A stretch of DNA of 64,000 nt. It comes from Sphingobium wenxiniae (lineage in GTDB: Bacteria; Pseudomonadota; Alphaproteobacteria; Sphingomonadales; Sphingomonadaceae). This document shows positions 50,600 through 61,528 of this stretch, in pieces. Within the stretch, counting starts at the first letter, position 1; each line of letters opens with the position of its first letter. Location of the stretch: assembly GCF_007830065.1 (NCBI RefSeq), contig NZ_VLKK01000002.1:124001-188000 (forward strand), read 5' to 3'. The position numbers and the translations under genes are program-made. The notes beneath the pieces were generated by a model. That model saw only the letters and a program-made list of their open reading frames with translations. It ran no database searches and was not told the origin of the DNA.

Positions 50600-53221
50600 A
50601 TGACCACCATGAGAAAAGTGACAAGCATCCTGCTGGCCGCGTCGGCGATGGGCCTTGCCGCCCCGGCGCTGGCCGATGTTCCCACGCCCAAGGCGGTGCT
50701 GGGCCATGATGTGGGCGAGGATTATTATCTCGCCAATTATGAGGATTCGATCCGCTATTTCCAGGCTCTGGCCAAGGCGTCGAACCGGATCAAGCTGTTC
50801 GAGACGGGCAAGACCACCCATGGCCGGACGATGGTCTATGCGGTGATCTCCACGCCGCAGAACATCGCCAATTTCGATAAATATAAGGCGATCTCGAAGC
50901 GGCTGGGCGACGCCCGCGGCCTTACCGACGAGGAAGCGCGCAAGCTGGCCAAGGACAGCCCGGTCATCGTCCATATCGACGGCGGCATGCACGCCAGCGA
51001 AGTGTCCGACCATCAACTGCCGCTGGCCCTTGCCCATAAGCTGCTGTCGGCGAAGAATGACGACGAGGTCGACGCGATCCTCAAGAACGTCATCCTCGTC
51101 CTCTGGCCGACGTTGAATCCCGACGGGCAGGACATGGTCGTCGACTGGTATCGCAAGCAGCGCGGCACCCGGTGGGAAACCAGCCGCACGCCCTGGCTCT
51201 ACCAGGAATATGTCGGCCACGACAATAATCGTGACGGCTATATGCTGAACATGAAGGAAAGCCAGGTCGTCAACGCGACCGAGCAGGATTATGCCCCGGT
51301 CATCTGGTATAGCCAGCATCAGGTCGCGCCCTTCCCCGCGCGCATCTGGGTGCCGCCTTTCGCCGATCCGGTGTCGTCCAATATCAGCCCCTATATGCGG
51401 ATATGGACCAACACCATCGGCACCAACATCATGGCGCGGATGGAAACCGAACAGAAGCCGGGCGCCATCGCGCAGGCGCGCTTCGACAATTGGTATGCGG
51501 GTTTCCTCGACTATATCCATGTCTTCCGCAACACGATCTCCTTCTTCACCGAGACCGCGCATGACAGCGCGACGCCCAAGACCTACAAGGTCGAGGACTT
51601 TCCCAAGCCGATGCAGGACCTGAAGGCGCAGATCATGTATCCCAACCCCTGGCGGGGCGGGGAATGGCGCCTGAAGGATTCCGTCGACTATATGATGACG
51701 GCGTCCATGTCGGTGCTGGAGACGGCGCAGAAATATCGCGAGACATTGCTCTACAACCGCTATCAGGCGGGCCGCGACATGATCGCCGCGGCGGCGAAGG
51801 ACGGCCCGGCCGCCTATGTCATCCCCGCGAGCCAGGCCGACCTGCCCGAAGCCGCATCGCTGGCGCAGCTCATGATCGCCCATGGGCTGGACGTGATGCG
51901 GATCGACCAGCCGACCAGCATCGGGGGCCGGAATTATGCGGCCGGAAGCTGGGTGATCCCGATGGACCAGCCCTTCGCGGGCCTCGCCCGGGAATTGTTC
52001 GAGAAGCAGAAATATCCCGACGCGGTCCTGAACGGCGACGGCCAGCCCGCCGACCTGCCCTATGACGTGACCGGGTGGACGCTGCCGATGCAGATGGGCG
52101 TGCATGTGGACCGGATCGACCAGCCGATCGACGGCGCGGCGCGCGCCGCCATGCAGAAGGTCGCGGCCGCTACCCCGCCCGCCGGCGGGATCAACGGGTC
52201 GGGCAGCACCTATCTCGTCGATCGCCGCGTCAACAACAGCTACCGCGTGCTGAATGCGGCGCTCGCCGCCGGGGGCAAGGCGGTGTGGACCAACGCGGCG
52301 CTGTATCCCGGCACCGCGCCGCAGGACGCCATCGCCATCACCGGCCTGTCGGCGGCCGCCATGGGCAAGATCGCGTCGGACCACAGCGTCGCGGTCACCG
52401 CATCGGCCGACAAGCCAGTGGGCGAAGCAGTGCATAAGGGCCGCGTTGGCCTCTATCGCCCCTGGGGGTCGAACATCGACGAAGGCTGGACCCGCTGGCT
52501 GCTGGAGCAATATAGTTTCGCGCCCAAGAGCCTCTATAATGCGGACGTCAAGGCCGGGCTTTCGGGCAAATATGACACGATCGTCATTCCCGACCTGACC
52601 GCGCCGTCGAAATCGCGTCCCAGCGACACCACGCCGCCGGCCAATTTCGAGTCCCAATATAAAGGCCCGCTCGCATCGCTGATGGACGGGTTCAGCCCGA
52701 GCCAGATGCCCGCGCCCTATTATGGCGGCATCGGCGCCGACGGCGCGGAAAAGCTGAAGAGCTTCGTCAGCAGTGGCGGCACGCTGGTCGCGCTCAACAA
52801 TGCGTCGGACGCGATCATCGATCTGTTCGGCCTGCCGGTGACCAACATCCTCAAGGATGCAAAGAGCGAGCAGTTCTTCTGCTCCGGCGCGCTGTTGCAG
52901 ATCGACCTCAAGCCCGGCACCCGCGTCAGCGCGGGGATGCCCGCCGATCCGATCGTGATGTTCGAGCGCGGTCCCGCCTTCGCGCCCAAGCCCGGCTTCA
53001 AGGGCGAGGTGCTGGCATCCTACGCCCCCACCGGCAATCCGCTGCGCAGCGGCGTGCTGCTCCATCCCGAAGCGATCCAGGGCAAGGCCGCCGCGCTGGA
53101 GGTGGAATATGGCAAGGGGAAAATCTACCTCTACGGCTTCCGCCCGCAATGGCGCGGCCAGTCGCATGGAGCCTATAAGCTGCTGTTCAACACCCTCTAT
53201 CCCGAAGGCGGGAAGAGGTAA
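50600..53221 (+). CDS. M14-family zinc metallopeptidase, exported
   Basis: 873 residues with a signal peptide (SILLAASAMGLAAPALADV, cleavage near residue 25). The carboxypeptidase catalytic domain shows the zinc motif HASE (H131, E134) in HIDGGMHASEVSDHQ. DNNRDGYMLN (~208-217) is the substrate-binding NR pair. The third zinc ligand is His240 in VIWYSQHQVAPFPARIW. A long C-terminal extension (~500 residues, including a GGTLVALNNASD segment) is typical of large periplasmic M14 proteins. It lies 22 nt after the receptor and would release amino acids, possibly histidine, from imported peptides. Confidence 0.92.
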   Translation: MTTMRKVTSILLAASAMGLAAPALADVPTPKAVLGHDVGEDYYLANYEDSIRYFQALAKASNRIKLFETGKTTHGRTMVYAVISTPQNIANFDKYKAISKRLGDARGLTDEEARKLAKDSPVIVHIDGGMHASEVSDHQLPLALAHKLLSAKNDDEVDAILKNVILVLWPTLNPDGQDMVVDWYRKQRGTRWETSRTPWLYQEYVGHDNNRDGYMLNMKESQVVNATEQDYAPVIWYSQHQVAPFPARIWVPPFADPVSSNISPYMRIWTNTIGTNIMARMETEQKPGAIAQARFDNWYAGFLDYIHVFRNTISFFTETAHDSATPKTYKVEDFPKPMQDLKAQIMYPNPWRGGEWRLKDSVDYMMTASMSVLETAQKYRETLLYNRYQAGRDMIAAAAKDGPAAYVIPASQADLPEAASLAQLMIAHGLDVMRIDQPTSIGGRNYAAGSWVIPMDQPFAGLARELFEKQKYPDAVLNGDGQPADLPYDVTGWTLPMQMGVHVDRIDQPIDGAARAAMQKVAAATPPAGGINGSGSTYLVDRRVNNSYRVLNAALAAGGKAVWTNAALYPGTAPQDAIAITGLSAAAMGKIASDHSVAVTASADKPVGEAVHKGRVGLYRPWGSNIDEGWTRWLLEQYSFAPKSLYNADVKAGLSGKYDTIVIPDLTAPSKSRPSDTTPPANFESQYKGPLASLMDGFSPSQMPAPYYGGIGADGAEKLKSFVSSGGTLVALNNASDAIIDLFGLPVTNILKDAKSEQFFCSGALLQIDLKPGTRVSAGMPADPIVMFERGPAFAPKPGFKGEVLASYAPTGNPLRSGVLLHPEAIQGKAAALEVEYGKGKIYLYGFRPQWRGQSHGAYKLLFNTLYPEGGKR

Positions 53222-53224
53222 GCG

Positions 53225-53253
53225 AAAAGGGCGCCGTTCGCGGCGCCCTTTTT
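53225..53253. terminator. Bidirectional intrinsic terminator
   Basis: Stem AAAAGGGCGCC / GGCGCCCTTTT with loop GTTCGC, flanked by A and T runs on both sides. It lies between the convergent peptidase and hutC genes and can act in both directions. Confidence 0.9.
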
Positions 53254-53276
53254 GACGAAACACACCGGGACAGACT

Positions 53277-53990
53277 CTATCGCGCGGAAGCCCCCGGCCC
53301 GAAGCGCGCCACCATGTCATAGGCATCGCCCAGGAAAAGCTGCCGCACATAGGTGACGCGCTCCGCCCCGCGCCAGGTGCGGCGCTCGACGCAGAGGCAA
53401 GGCGATCCGGCAGGCACGCCCAGCCAGCGCGCCTCGTCCCCCAATGCGGCCACGGCGGAAATCCGCGTCTCCGCCTCCGTCCAGGGGACATGCTGCAACA
53501 GCCAGCTGCCAGGCGGCACGCTGTCCAGATCGGCCCTTACGATCTCCGGCACCGCCGTCGCGCTCACCAGGCGGAATTCAACGCCCAATGGCGCGCCGTC
53601 CACCATATGCACGCCGTCGATCTGCATCAGCGCGCCGCAGCCGGCCAGCAGTGCCTCCTCCTGATCCTCACCCGCCCCGCGCAGCACGCGGCGGATCGGG
53701 CGATAGGCATAATCCTGCCCCCGCTCGCGCACCTGGGCGGCGATGTCGGGCACGTCGAGCACCATCGAATGCACTCGGGGACGCGCGACGAAGGTGCCCG
53801 CGCGCTTGCGCCGGACGATCAGGCCCGCCGCCGCCAGCACCGACAGCGCCTTGTTCACCGTCATGCGGGAACAGCCATATTCCTGCATCAATTCTTGCTC
53901 GATCGGCAGGCGGTCGCCCGGCGCCAGTTCCCCGCCCAGGATCCGGCCCTCGAAATCGGAACGAATCCGTTCATGCAGCGGCATCTTCAC
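53277..53990 (-). CDS. hutC: HutC, histidine utilisation repressor (GntR/UTRA)
   Basis: 237 residues. The N-terminal winged helix (~8-70) has [20 protein letters not shown] and [19 protein letters not shown]. The C-terminal UTRA domain has [19 protein letters not shown] and ends in [16 protein letters not shown]. In Pseudomonas, HutC represses the hut genes and is released by urocanate. The GTG start (53990) overlaps the hutF stop (GTGA). Two operator-like sites TGTATAGACA occur in the locus, next to the receptor and between hutF and hutI. It is the distal gene of the hutF-hutC unit. Confidence 0.93.
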   Translation of the reverse strand: MKMPLHERIRSDFEGRILGGELAPGDRLPIEQELMQEYGCSRMTVNKALSVLAAAGLIVRRKRAGTFVARPRVHSMVLDVPDIAAQVRERGQDYAYRPIRRVLRGAGEDQEEALLAGCGALMQIDGVHMVDGAPLGVEFRLVSATAVPEIVRADLDSVPPGSWLLQHVPWTEAETRISAVAALGDEARWLGVPAGSPCLCVERRTWRGAERVTYVRQLFLGDAYDMVARFGPGASAR

Positions 53991-55366
53991 GCGATCAGTG
54001 TCTCCAGCGCAGCATGATAATCACGAAGGATGCGGCTGCGCGCCCGGTGCCGTCCCTGATGCACCAGCTTTTCCCCGTAGTGCCAGACACAGTCAATGGC
54101 CGACCGTCCAGCGGCGAAAAGGAAGCTGTCCGTGATCGCATCGCCCTGCCGATGCAGGAGGGCGGGATGATCGGGATCGAGGCTGACGATATCGGCGGGC
54201 AATCCAACGGCAAGGCCGCTCCGGACGCCCAGCGCCGCCGCTCCTCCCGCCAGCGCCGCAGCATGGAGCGCGGCGCCGGTGGACTGCCCCGCCCCCCGCG
54301 CCAGCATGTTGCGCCCCCGGCGGGTCAGCCGCTGGCCATATTCCAGCAGCCGCAACTCCTCCGCGCAGTCGATCAGTATGTTGGAATCGCTGCCGATGCC
54401 ATAACGCCCCCCCGCCGCCAGAAAAGCCTCCGCCGGAAAGACGCCGTCGCCCAGATTCGCCTCGGTAATGGGGCACAGCCCGGCGATCGCGCCGCTGCGC
54501 GCCATCGCGGCCGTTTCGGCATCCGTCATGTGGGTGGCATGGACCAGGCACCAGCGCCCGTCGACATCGGCATGATCCAGCAGCCATTCGACCGGCCGCC
54601 GCCCGCTCCAGGCGAGGCAGTCCTCGACCTCCTTCACCTGCTCGGCAATGTGGATATGGACGGGTCGTCCGGCCGCCAGCGGTTCCAGCAGCCTCAACTG
54701 GTCCGGCGATACGGCGCGCAGGCTGTGCGGCGCCACGCCGACCACCGCATCGGGCAAACTCGCCACATGACGGCCCGCTCCTTCGAGCAGCCGGGCATAA
54801 TCCTCGACCGAGAGGATGAAGCGCGACTGCCCATCGCGCGGCGGCTGCGCGCCGAAACCGGAATGGCTATAGAGCACGGGCAGCAGGGTGAGGCCGATCC
54901 CGCTCTCGGCGGCGGCGGCGGCGATGGCCCCGCTCATTTCCGCGAGGTCGGCGAAATGCGCGCCATTCCGGTCATGATGGAGATAGTGGAACTCGCCCAC
55001 ACGGGTGAAGCCGCTCTCCAGCATCTCCGCATAGGCAAGCGCGGCGATGGCGCGCACATCGTCCGGCGTCATCCGGTCGACGAAACGGTACATGATGTCG
55101 CGCCAGGTCCAGAAGCTGTCGTCGCTCGGCCCCCGCCGCTCCGTCAGGCCCGCCATGCCGCGCTGAAAGGCATGGCTGTGAAGGTTGGGCATGCCGGGCA
55201 GGCCGCAGCCATGGCGCTCATCCTTGGGACGCGCCTCGACGTCTATTTCCAGCGCCGTGATCCGGCCGTCGCGGATCGTCACGCGCACATCGCGCGCCCA
55301 GCCTTCGGGCAGCAGCAGATGGTCGAAAAACAACGATTTGGCGTTTTTGCCGGACCCGCTACTCAT
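53987..55366 (-). CDS. hutF: Formimidoylglutamate deiminase
   Basis: 459 residues of the amidohydrolase superfamily. The metal-binding HxH is in [17 protein letters not shown] (~55-71), and further metal ligands lie near [21 protein letters not shown] and GIGSDSNI. It hydrolyses N-formimidoyl-L-glutamate to N-formyl-L-glutamate and ammonia, the step before HutG. The presence of both hutF and hutG marks the five-step pathway. It is divergent from hutI across an 87-nt gap that contains a HutC-type operator 24 nt upstream of its ATG. Confidence 0.94.
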   Translation of the reverse strand: MSSGSGKNAKSLFFDHLLLPEGWARDVRVTIRDGRITALEIDVEARPKDERHGCGLPGMPNLHSHAFQRGMAGLTERRGPSDDSFWTWRDIMYRFVDRMTPDDVRAIAALAYAEMLESGFTRVGEFHYLHHDRNGAHFADLAEMSGAIAAAAAESGIGLTLLPVLYSHSGFGAQPPRDGQSRFILSVEDYARLLEGAGRHVASLPDAVVGVAPHSLRAVSPDQLRLLEPLAAGRPVHIHIAEQVKEVEDCLAWSGRRPVEWLLDHADVDGRWCLVHATHMTDAETAAMARSGAIAGLCPITEANLGDGVFPAEAFLAAGGRYGIGSDSNILIDCAEELRLLEYGQRLTRRGRNMLARGAGQSTGAALHAAALAGGAAALGVRSGLAVGLPADIVSLDPDHPALLHRQGDAITDSFLFAAGRSAIDCVWHYGEKLVHQGRHRARSRILRDYHAALETLIA

Positions 55367-55390
55367 AAATCTGCTCCTTGGGTTGTTTTT

Positions 55391-55400
55391 TGTCTATACA
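55391..55400. promoter_or_regulatory. Predicted HutC operator between hutF and hutI
   Basis: TGTCTATACA is the reverse complement of the site at 48179-48188. It is followed by TTAA and a GGTGCA element in the same order as the other copy. It lies 24 nt from the hutF start and 53 nt from the hutI start, so one bound repressor could cover both promoters. Confidence 0.7.
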
Positions 55401-55453
55401 TTAAATCCGAATGGTGCAATCACCATGAGCGACAGGTGAAGGGTCTTATATCC

Positions 55454-56653
55454 ATGCAATGCGACACAGTCTGGAAAGATGCGCGCCTTGCCACCATGGC
55501 GGGCGACGATCTGGGGATTATCGATCATGGTCTGATCGCCGCGCGCGACGGCATCATCCTCTATGCTGGCCCCAAATCCGGCGCGCCCGCCTTCGACGCG
55601 GCGCGGACCGTCCGCTGCGAGGGCCGCTGGATCACGCCGGGGCTGATCGACTGCCACACGCATCTGGTCCACGGCGGCAATCGCGCGCGCGAGTTCGAGA
55701 TGCGGCTGGAAGGCGCGTCCTATGAGGCAATCGCGCGGGCGGGCGGCGGCATCCTCTCCACCATGAAGGCGACGCGCGCGGCGGGCGAGGCGGAACTGAT
55801 CGCATCCGCTCTTCCCCGGCTGGACGCGTTGATCGCCGAGGGCGTGACGACGGTGGAGGTGAAGTCGGGCTATGGTCTCGATGTAGCGTCGGAGATGCGG
55901 ATGCTGCGCGCGGCGCGGCGGCTGGGCGCGGAACGGCCGGTGCGGATCGAGACGAGCTTCCTGGGCGCCCATGCCCTGCCGCCCGAATTTGCGGGCGATG
56001 CGGACGGCTATATCGCCATGCTTTGCGACGAACTGATGCCGCAGGTGGCCGCGAGCGGGCTGGCCGATGCGGTGGATGCTTTTTGCGAGGGCATCGGCTT
56101 CACATCGGAGCAGACGCGGCGGCTGTTCGAGGCGGCCGCGCGTCATGGCCTGCCGGTGAAACTTCATGCCGAACAATTGTCCAACCTGCACGGCGCGGCG
56201 CTGGCGGCGGAATTTGGCGCACTGTCCGCCGATCATCTGGAATATCTGGATGAAAGCGGGATCGCAGCGATGGGGCGGGCCGGGACGGTCGCCACGCTGC
56301 TGCCGGGCGCTTATTATTTCGTGCGCGAGACGAAGCTGCCGCCGATCGAGGGGCTACGACGCGCGGGTGTGCCGATCGCACTGGCGACCGACTGCAATCC
56401 AGGCACGTCGCCGCTCACCTCGCTGCTGCTGGTGATGAACATGGGGGCGACGCTGTTCCGGCTGACCGTTGCGGAATGCCTGGCGGGCGTGACGCGCAAC
56501 GCCGCGCGGGCGCTGGGTCTTGGCGAACGGATCGGAACCATCGAGGCCGGCAAGAGCTGCGATCTTGCCATCTGGGACATCGAAAGTCCCGCCGAACTTG
56601 TCTATCGCATGGGGTTCAACCCGCTCCATGCCCGTATCTGGAGTGGTCAATGA
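55454..56653 (+). CDS. hutI: Imidazolonepropionase
   Basis: 399 residues, starting at ATG 55454; the frame runs far upstream but without coding character. The amidohydrolase metal motif is HTH (H68/H70) in [29 protein letters not shown] carries substrate residues, HAEQLSN a metal His, and [13 protein letters not shown] the catalytic Asp region. It opens 4-imidazolone-5-propionate to N-formimidoyl-L-glutamate. It is the first gene of hutIHGUD and its stop overlaps hutH (ATGA). A HutC operator lies upstream. Confidence 0.96.
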   Translation: MQCDTVWKDARLATMAGDDLGIIDHGLIAARDGIILYAGPKSGAPAFDAARTVRCEGRWITPGLIDCHTHLVHGGNRAREFEMRLEGASYEAIARAGGGILSTMKATRAAGEAELIASALPRLDALIAEGVTTVEVKSGYGLDVASEMRMLRAARRLGAERPVRIETSFLGAHALPPEFAGDADGYIAMLCDELMPQVAASGLADAVDAFCEGIGFTSEQTRRLFEAAARHGLPVKLHAEQLSNLHGAALAAEFGALSADHLEYLDESGIAAMGRAGTVATLLPGAYYFVRETKLPPIEGLRRAGVPIALATDCNPGTSPLTSLLLVMNMGATLFRLTVAECLAGVTRNAARALGLGERIGTIEAGKSCDLAIWDIESPAELVYRMGFNPLHARIWSGQ

Positions 56654-58179
56654 ACGAAGTCATGCTTTGCCCCGGCGACGTGACGCTCGCCCAATGGCGC
56701 GCGGTGTATCGCGGCGCGGCGGTGCGCCTCAATCCGGAGTGCGCGAAGCGCGTGGCTGAAAGCGCGGCGGCGGTCGCGCGCATTTTGGCGAAGGGTGCGC
56801 CGGTCTACGGCATCAACACCGGCTTTGGAAAGCTCGCCAGCGTCCGCATCGGCGACGACGATCTGGCGAGGCTCCAGCGCAATATCGTGCTGAGCCATGC
56901 GGCGGGCGTGGGCGCACCTTCGCCGGTGCCGGTGGTGCGGCTGATGATGGCGCTCAAGCTCGCCAGCCTGGCGCAGGGCGCTTCGGGCGTGCGGCCCGAA
57001 ACGATCGCTCTGCTGGAGGCGATGCTGGCGAAGGGGTTGACGCCGGTCATCCCCGCGCAGGGTTCGGTAGGGGCGAGCGGCGACCTTGCCCCGCTGGCGC
57101 ATATGGCCGCGACGATGATCGGCGTGGGCGAGATTTTCATCGGGGACGCGCGGCTGCCCGCAGCGGAGGCTTTGAAGCAGGCGGACCTGTTGCCGGTCGA
57201 ACTGGGGCCGAAGGAAGGGCTGGCGCTGCTCAACGGCACGCAATTCTCGGCCGCCAATGCGTTGGCCGGATTGTTCGAGGCGGAATTGCTGTTCCAGTCG
57301 GCGCTGGTGACGGGCGCGCTCTCGACCGAAGCCGCCAAGGGTTCCGACACGCCCTTCGATCCGCGCATCCATGCCCTGCGCCGTCACAAGGGGCAGATCG
57401 AGGTCGCCGCCGCCCTGCGCGCGCTGATGACCGGATCGCCGATCCGCGCCAGCCATCTGGAGGGCGACGCGCGGGTGCAGGACCCCTATTGCCTGCGCTG
57501 CCAGCCGCAAGTGATGGGCGCGGCGCTGGACGTGCTGCGGCAGGCGGCGGCGACGCTGGAGATCGAGGCGAACGGCGTTTCGGACAATCCTCTGATCTTT
57601 CCGGACACCGACGAGGCACTGTCGGGCGGCAATTTCCATGCCGAGCCGGTCGCCTTCGCCGCCGACATGATCGCGCTTGCCATTTGCGAGATCGGTTCCA
57701 TCGCGGAGCGCCGCATCGCCATGCTGGTCGATCCGGCGCTGTCGGGCCTGCCTGCTTTCCTCACGCCAAAGCCCGGCCTCAACTCCGGCTTCATGATCCC
57801 GCAGGTGACGGCGGCCGCGCTGGTGAGCGAGAACAAGCAGCGCGCCTATCCCGCCAGCGTCGATTCCATTCCGACGTCGGCCAATCAGGAGGATCATGTG
57901 TCCATGGCCGCCCATGGCGCACGCCGCCTGCTGGAGATGGCGGAGAATGCGACGGCGGTGATCGGCATCGAATGGCTCGCCGCGGCGCAGGGCGTCGATT
58001 TCCATGCGCCGCTGGCGTCGAGCGAGCCGCTGGAGGTCGCCCGCACCTGCCTGCGCCGCAAGGTGCCGACGTTGGCCGACGACCGCCATTTCCACCCCGA
58101 TATGGAGCGGGCCACTGCGCTGGTCCGATCGGGCGCGCTGGTGGCGGGCGCGGGCGATCTGCTGCCGGAGGTCGCATGA
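56650..58179 (+). CDS. hutH: Histidine ammonia-lyase
   Basis: 509 residues. The MIO-forming triad Ala142-Ser143-Gly144 is in [14 protein letters not shown]. The active-site segment [10 protein letters not shown] (with the catalytic Tyr53) is present, along with [17 protein letters not shown]. Ser143 has the same number as in Pseudomonas putida HutH. It removes ammonia from L-histidine to give trans-urocanate, the first step and source of the inducer. Its start overlaps the hutI stop and its stop overlaps hutG, both as ATGA. Confidence 0.97.
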   Translation: MNEVMLCPGDVTLAQWRAVYRGAAVRLNPECAKRVAESAAAVARILAKGAPVYGINTGFGKLASVRIGDDDLARLQRNIVLSHAAGVGAPSPVPVVRLMMALKLASLAQGASGVRPETIALLEAMLAKGLTPVIPAQGSVGASGDLAPLAHMAATMIGVGEIFIGDARLPAAEALKQADLLPVELGPKEGLALLNGTQFSAANALAGLFEAELLFQSALVTGALSTEAAKGSDTPFDPRIHALRRHKGQIEVAAALRALMTGSPIRASHLEGDARVQDPYCLRCQPQVMGAALDVLRQAAATLEIEANGVSDNPLIFPDTDEALSGGNFHAEPVAFAADMIALAICEIGSIAERRIAMLVDPALSGLPAFLTPKPGLNSGFMIPQVTAAALVSENKQRAYPASVDSIPTSANQEDHVSMAAHGARRLLEMAENATAVIGIEWLAAAQGVDFHAPLASSEPLEVARTCLRRKVPTLADDRHFHPDMERATALVRSGALVAGAGDLLPEVA

Positions 58180-58991
58180 AGGATTGGCTGGAAATCATCC
58201 GGGGCGACGCGCCGCTGATCGTCTCCTTTCCCCATGGCGGCACGGAGCTTGCCGATGTGGAGAGCGCATTCCGTTCCCCTTGGCTGGCGCGGCGGGATGC
58301 CGACTGGTGGATGGACCGGCTTTACGGCTTTGCGCGGGAATTGGGCGCGACGATGGTTCGCAGCCGCATTTCGCGCAGCGTCATTGACCTTAATCGCGAT
58401 CCTTCGGGGGCTTCGCTCTATCCGGGGCAGGCGACGACGGAATTATGTCCCACCACCACCTTTGACGGCGATCCGCTTTATGTCGGCGCAACGCCTGACG
58501 AAGCGGAAATCACACGGCGGCGGGAGGCGTGGTTCGCGCCCTATCATGCAGCGCTGGAAGAAGAGATCGCCCGGCTGCGCGCACGGCATCCGCGCATTGT
58601 CCTCTATGACGCTCATTCGATCCGCAGCCATGTGCCGCGCCTGTTCGACGGCGAATTGCCGCAGTTCAACATCGGCACCAATGGCGGCGTCACCTGCGAT
58701 CCGGCGCTGGAGAGGGCGGTGACGGACATCTGCGCGAATAGCGGAATGAGCCATGTGCTGAACGGACGTTTCCGGGGCGGCTGGACGACGCGCCATTATG
58801 GCCGCCCTGAAAAAGGCGTGCACGCGATCCAGATGGAACTGGCCATGCGGGGCTATATGGACGAGCCGGATGTGCTCGACGAAGCCAATTGGCCGACCGC
58901 CTGCGACCCGGCGCGTGCCCCCGTTACGCCGACCCTCATTCAAATCCTGAAGGCCTGCGTCGCCTTCGTCGAGCAGGAAGCCAAGCCATGA
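58176..58991 (+). CDS. hutG: N-formylglutamate deformylase
   Basis: 271 residues of the N-formylglutamate amidohydrolase family. The N-terminal metal motif lies in [10 protein letters not shown] (~19-28); [18 protein letters not shown] follows (~69-86), and a later block has [17 protein letters not shown] and NIGTNGG. It produces L-glutamate and formate, the last step after HutF. The ATG (58176) overlaps the hutH stop; the end overlaps hutU (ATGA). Confidence 0.94.
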   Translation: MKDWLEIIRGDAPLIVSFPHGGTELADVESAFRSPWLARRDADWWMDRLYGFARELGATMVRSRISRSVIDLNRDPSGASLYPGQATTELCPTTTFDGDPLYVGATPDEAEITRRREAWFAPYHAALEEEIARLRARHPRIVLYDAHSIRSHVPRLFDGELPQFNIGTNGGVTCDPALERAVTDICANSGMSHVLNGRFRGGWTTRHYGRPEKGVHAIQMELAMRGYMDEPDVLDEANWPTACDPARAPVTPTLIQILKACVAFVEQEAKP

Positions 58992-60655
58992 CCCGTATCG
59001 ACAACAGCCGCATCATCAAGGCCCCGACAGGGCCGGAACTGTCCGCCAAAAGCTGGCTCACCGAAGCGCCGCTGCGGATGCTGATGAACAATCTCCATCC
59101 CGACGTGGCGGAACGGCCGGAGGAACTGGTCGTCTATGGCGGCATCGGCCGGGCGGCGCGCGACTGGGAAAGCTATGACCGGATGGTCGAGACGCTGAAA
59201 CGGCTGGAGGCGGATGAAACGCTGCTGGTCCAGTCGGGCAAGCCCGTGGGCGTGTTCCGCACCCATGAAGATGCGCCCCGCGTCCTCATCGCCAACTCCA
59301 ACCTCGTGCCGCATTGGGCGAATTGGGAGCATTTCAACGAACTCGATAGGCGCGGCCTCGCCATGTATGGCCAGATGACCGCCGGATCGTGGATCTATAT
59401 CGGCACGCAGGGCATCGTGCAGGGCACCTATGAAACCTTCGTGGAAATGGGACGCCAGCATTATGACGGCGATCTTGGCGGCAAATGGCTGCTGACAGCG
59501 GGTCTTGGCGGCATGGGCGGGGCGCAGCCGCTGGCCAGCGTGATGGCGGGCGCGTCCTGCCTCGCCATCGAATGTCAGCCGAGCCGGATCGAGATGCGGC
59601 TGCGGACGGGCTATCTGGATGTCGCCGTCTCCACCATCGAGGAGGCGATGGCGATCATCGACAAAAGCTGCGCCGACAGGAAGCCCGTGTCGGTCGGCTT
59701 GCTGGGCAATGCGGCGGAGATTTTGCCGGAGCTTTATCGGCGCGGCATCCGGCCCGACCTGCTCACCGACCAGACCAGCGCGCATGATCCGGTGAACGGA
59801 TATCTCCCCATCGGCTGGACCGTGGCGGAGTGGATCGAGCGGCGCGAACGGGAACCCGAAGCCGTGGCGAAGGCGGCGAAAGCCTCCATGGCCGTCCATG
59901 TCCGCGCGATGCTGGATTTCCAGGCGGCGGGCGTGCCGACCACCGACTATGGCAATAATATCCGCCAGGTGGCGAAGGATGAGGGCGTGGAGAATGCCTT
60001 CGACTTCCCCGGCTTCGTCCCCGCCTATATCCGCCCGCTGTTCTGCCGGGGCATCGGGCCGTTCCGCTGGGTCGCGCTATCGGGCGACCCGGAAGACATC
60101 TATCGCACCGACGCCAAGGTGAAGGAGTTGTTGCCCGACAATGCGCATCTCCACAACTGGCTCGACATGGCGCGGGAGAAGATCCAGTTCCAGGGGTTGC
60201 CCGCGCGCATCTGCTGGGTGGGGCTGGGCGACCGGCACCGGCTGGGCCTTGCCTTTAACGAGATGGTGGCGAAGGGGGAATTGAAGGCCCCGGTCGTCAT
60301 CGGCCGCGACCATCTGGACAGCGGATCGGTCGCGTCCCCCAATCGCGAGACGGAAGCGATGAAGGACGGCAGCGACGCCGTTTCCGACTGGCCATTGCTC
60401 AACGCGCTGCTCAACACGGCGTCGGGTGCGACATGGGTATCGCTCCACCATGGCGGGGGCGTGGGTATGGGCTTTTCCCAGCATAGCGGCATGGTGATCG
60501 TCGCCGACGGCACGGCGCAAGCGGCCAGGCGGCTGGAACGCGTACTGTGGAATGATCCCGCCACCGGCGTCATGCGTCATGCCGATGCGGGCTATGACAT
60601 CGCGCGGGACTGCGCGCGCGAAAAGGGCCTCGACCTGCCCGGCATATTGGGGTGA
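58988..60655 (+). CDS. hutU: Urocanate hydratase
   Basis: 555 residues, the expected length. The NAD-binding [12 protein letters not shown] (~172-183) and the conserved Cys409 in [15 protein letters not shown] (Cys410 in P. putida) are present, as is the late [15 protein letters not shown]. It converts urocanate to imidazolonepropionate with tightly bound NAD+. It overlaps hutG by ATGA at 58988 and hands over to hutD through a GTG overlapping its stop. Confidence 0.97.
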   Translation: MTRIDNSRIIKAPTGPELSAKSWLTEAPLRMLMNNLHPDVAERPEELVVYGGIGRAARDWESYDRMVETLKRLEADETLLVQSGKPVGVFRTHEDAPRVLIANSNLVPHWANWEHFNELDRRGLAMYGQMTAGSWIYIGTQGIVQGTYETFVEMGRQHYDGDLGGKWLLTAGLGGMGGAQPLASVMAGASCLAIECQPSRIEMRLRTGYLDVAVSTIEEAMAIIDKSCADRKPVSVGLLGNAAEILPELYRRGIRPDLLTDQTSAHDPVNGYLPIGWTVAEWIERREREPEAVAKAAKASMAVHVRAMLDFQAAGVPTTDYGNNIRQVAKDEGVENAFDFPGFVPAYIRPLFCRGIGPFRWVALSGDPEDIYRTDAKVKELLPDNAHLHNWLDMAREKIQFQGLPARICWVGLGDRHRLGLAFNEMVAKGELKAPVVIGRDHLDSGSVASPNRETEAMKDGSDAVSDWPLLNALLNTASGATWVSLHHGGGVGMGFSQHSGMVIVADGTAQAARRLERVLWNDPATGVMRHADAGYDIARDCAREKGLDLPGILG

Positions 60656-61191
60656 GCGTCACGCAGATCATCCGGGCGGGCGACTGTCCGGAGGTCGCCT
60701 GGAAGAATGGCGGGGGCACGACGCGGGAAATCGCCGTCTTTCCGCCTGGCGCGAGCATGGACGATTTCCTCTGGCGGCTCAGCATGGCGCGGGTGGAAAG
60801 GGCGGGCGCCTTTTCCACCTTTGCGGGCATCGATCGGGTCCTGGCAGTGCTGGACGGTGTATTGCATCTGTCCGGTCCGGCACTCGACGTTCGGCTGGGC
60901 GGCGCCAGCGCGCCCTACGCCTTTGATGGATCTGCGGCCGTGACGGGAGAGCCGGTGGACGGCCCGGTGCTGGACCTTAACGCCATGGGACGGCGCGGCG
61001 CGTGCCACATCGTGATGCAGCGTCTCCGCGCCGGCGACGTTGCGCCCTCTCGGGGAGCAGGCTTCCTTGTCGCGCTCGAAGCTCAACAGTTGGGAAATTC
61101 CATGCTTGAGCGATGGGACTGCGCCCGCATGGATGGCCCCCTGCATGTCATGGGGCCATCCATTCTGGTCCAATTCGTCCAGGGCGTTTGA
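60652..61191 (+). CDS. hutD: HutD family protein
   Basis: 179 residues, starting at GTG 60652 inside the hutU stop (GTGA). It is a cupin-like beta-barrel with the family opening [20 protein letters not shown] (~11-30) and [16 protein letters not shown]. HutD is often last in hut operons and is thought to act as a regulator or governor of flux, not as a catalytic enzyme. The gene ends without an obvious intrinsic terminator. Confidence 0.9.
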   Translation: MSVTQIIRAGDCPEVAWKNGGGTTREIAVFPPGASMDDFLWRLSMARVERAGAFSTFAGIDRVLAVLDGVLHLSGPALDVRLGGASAPYAFDGSAAVTGEPVDGPVLDLNAMGRRGACHIVMQRLRAGDVAPSRGAGFLVALEAQQLGNSMLERWDCARMDGPLHVMGPSILVQFVQGV

Positions 61192-61528
61192 AGCCTCCGC
61201 CCTCGCTGGAGAGCCGCATGGACCGTCGGCGTAATCCGACTTCAGCTTGACGCCCCTTGCACGGCGGCTGTGGCCGCCATGGCTTCCAGTTGCAGCCCAT
61301 ATTCAAGATCATCCAGCGCCGCTTGATGTGCCGGACAAAGGCGCTGCGGGTGTAGCGCAGTCCCCCCGCGACATTGGCTGTTATGGCCCTATAATCCGAG
61401 GCCATTTCGCATCTGCGATCCGCCGGGAAGATTCATATTCTTCATGACAGCCCCTGCAAGGCGCGTCCGGCGATGCCTCAATCAGGCCGGATTTTCTGAA
61501 TGCGGCTCTGTAGCGCCTCCCGCTTCCC
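61192..61528. other. Intergenic region, no recognised gene
   Basis: About 340 nt after hutD. A minus-strand frame of 85 codons (61148-61405) starts convincingly (MASDYRAITANVAGG) but has no recognisable domain and a poor C-terminal half. It may be an unrecognised or decayed gene. No promoter or terminator stood out. Confidence 0.45.

Noticed and set aside
53444..55453. A long plus-strand frame leading into hutI
   Set aside because: It is antisense to hutC and hutF, which have clear domains and operator context. hutI has its own ATG at 55454.
61148..61405. An 85-codon minus-strand ORF after hutD
   Set aside because: Only the first half looks protein-like. No domain was recognised and it overlaps the end of hutD, so it was not called as a gene.
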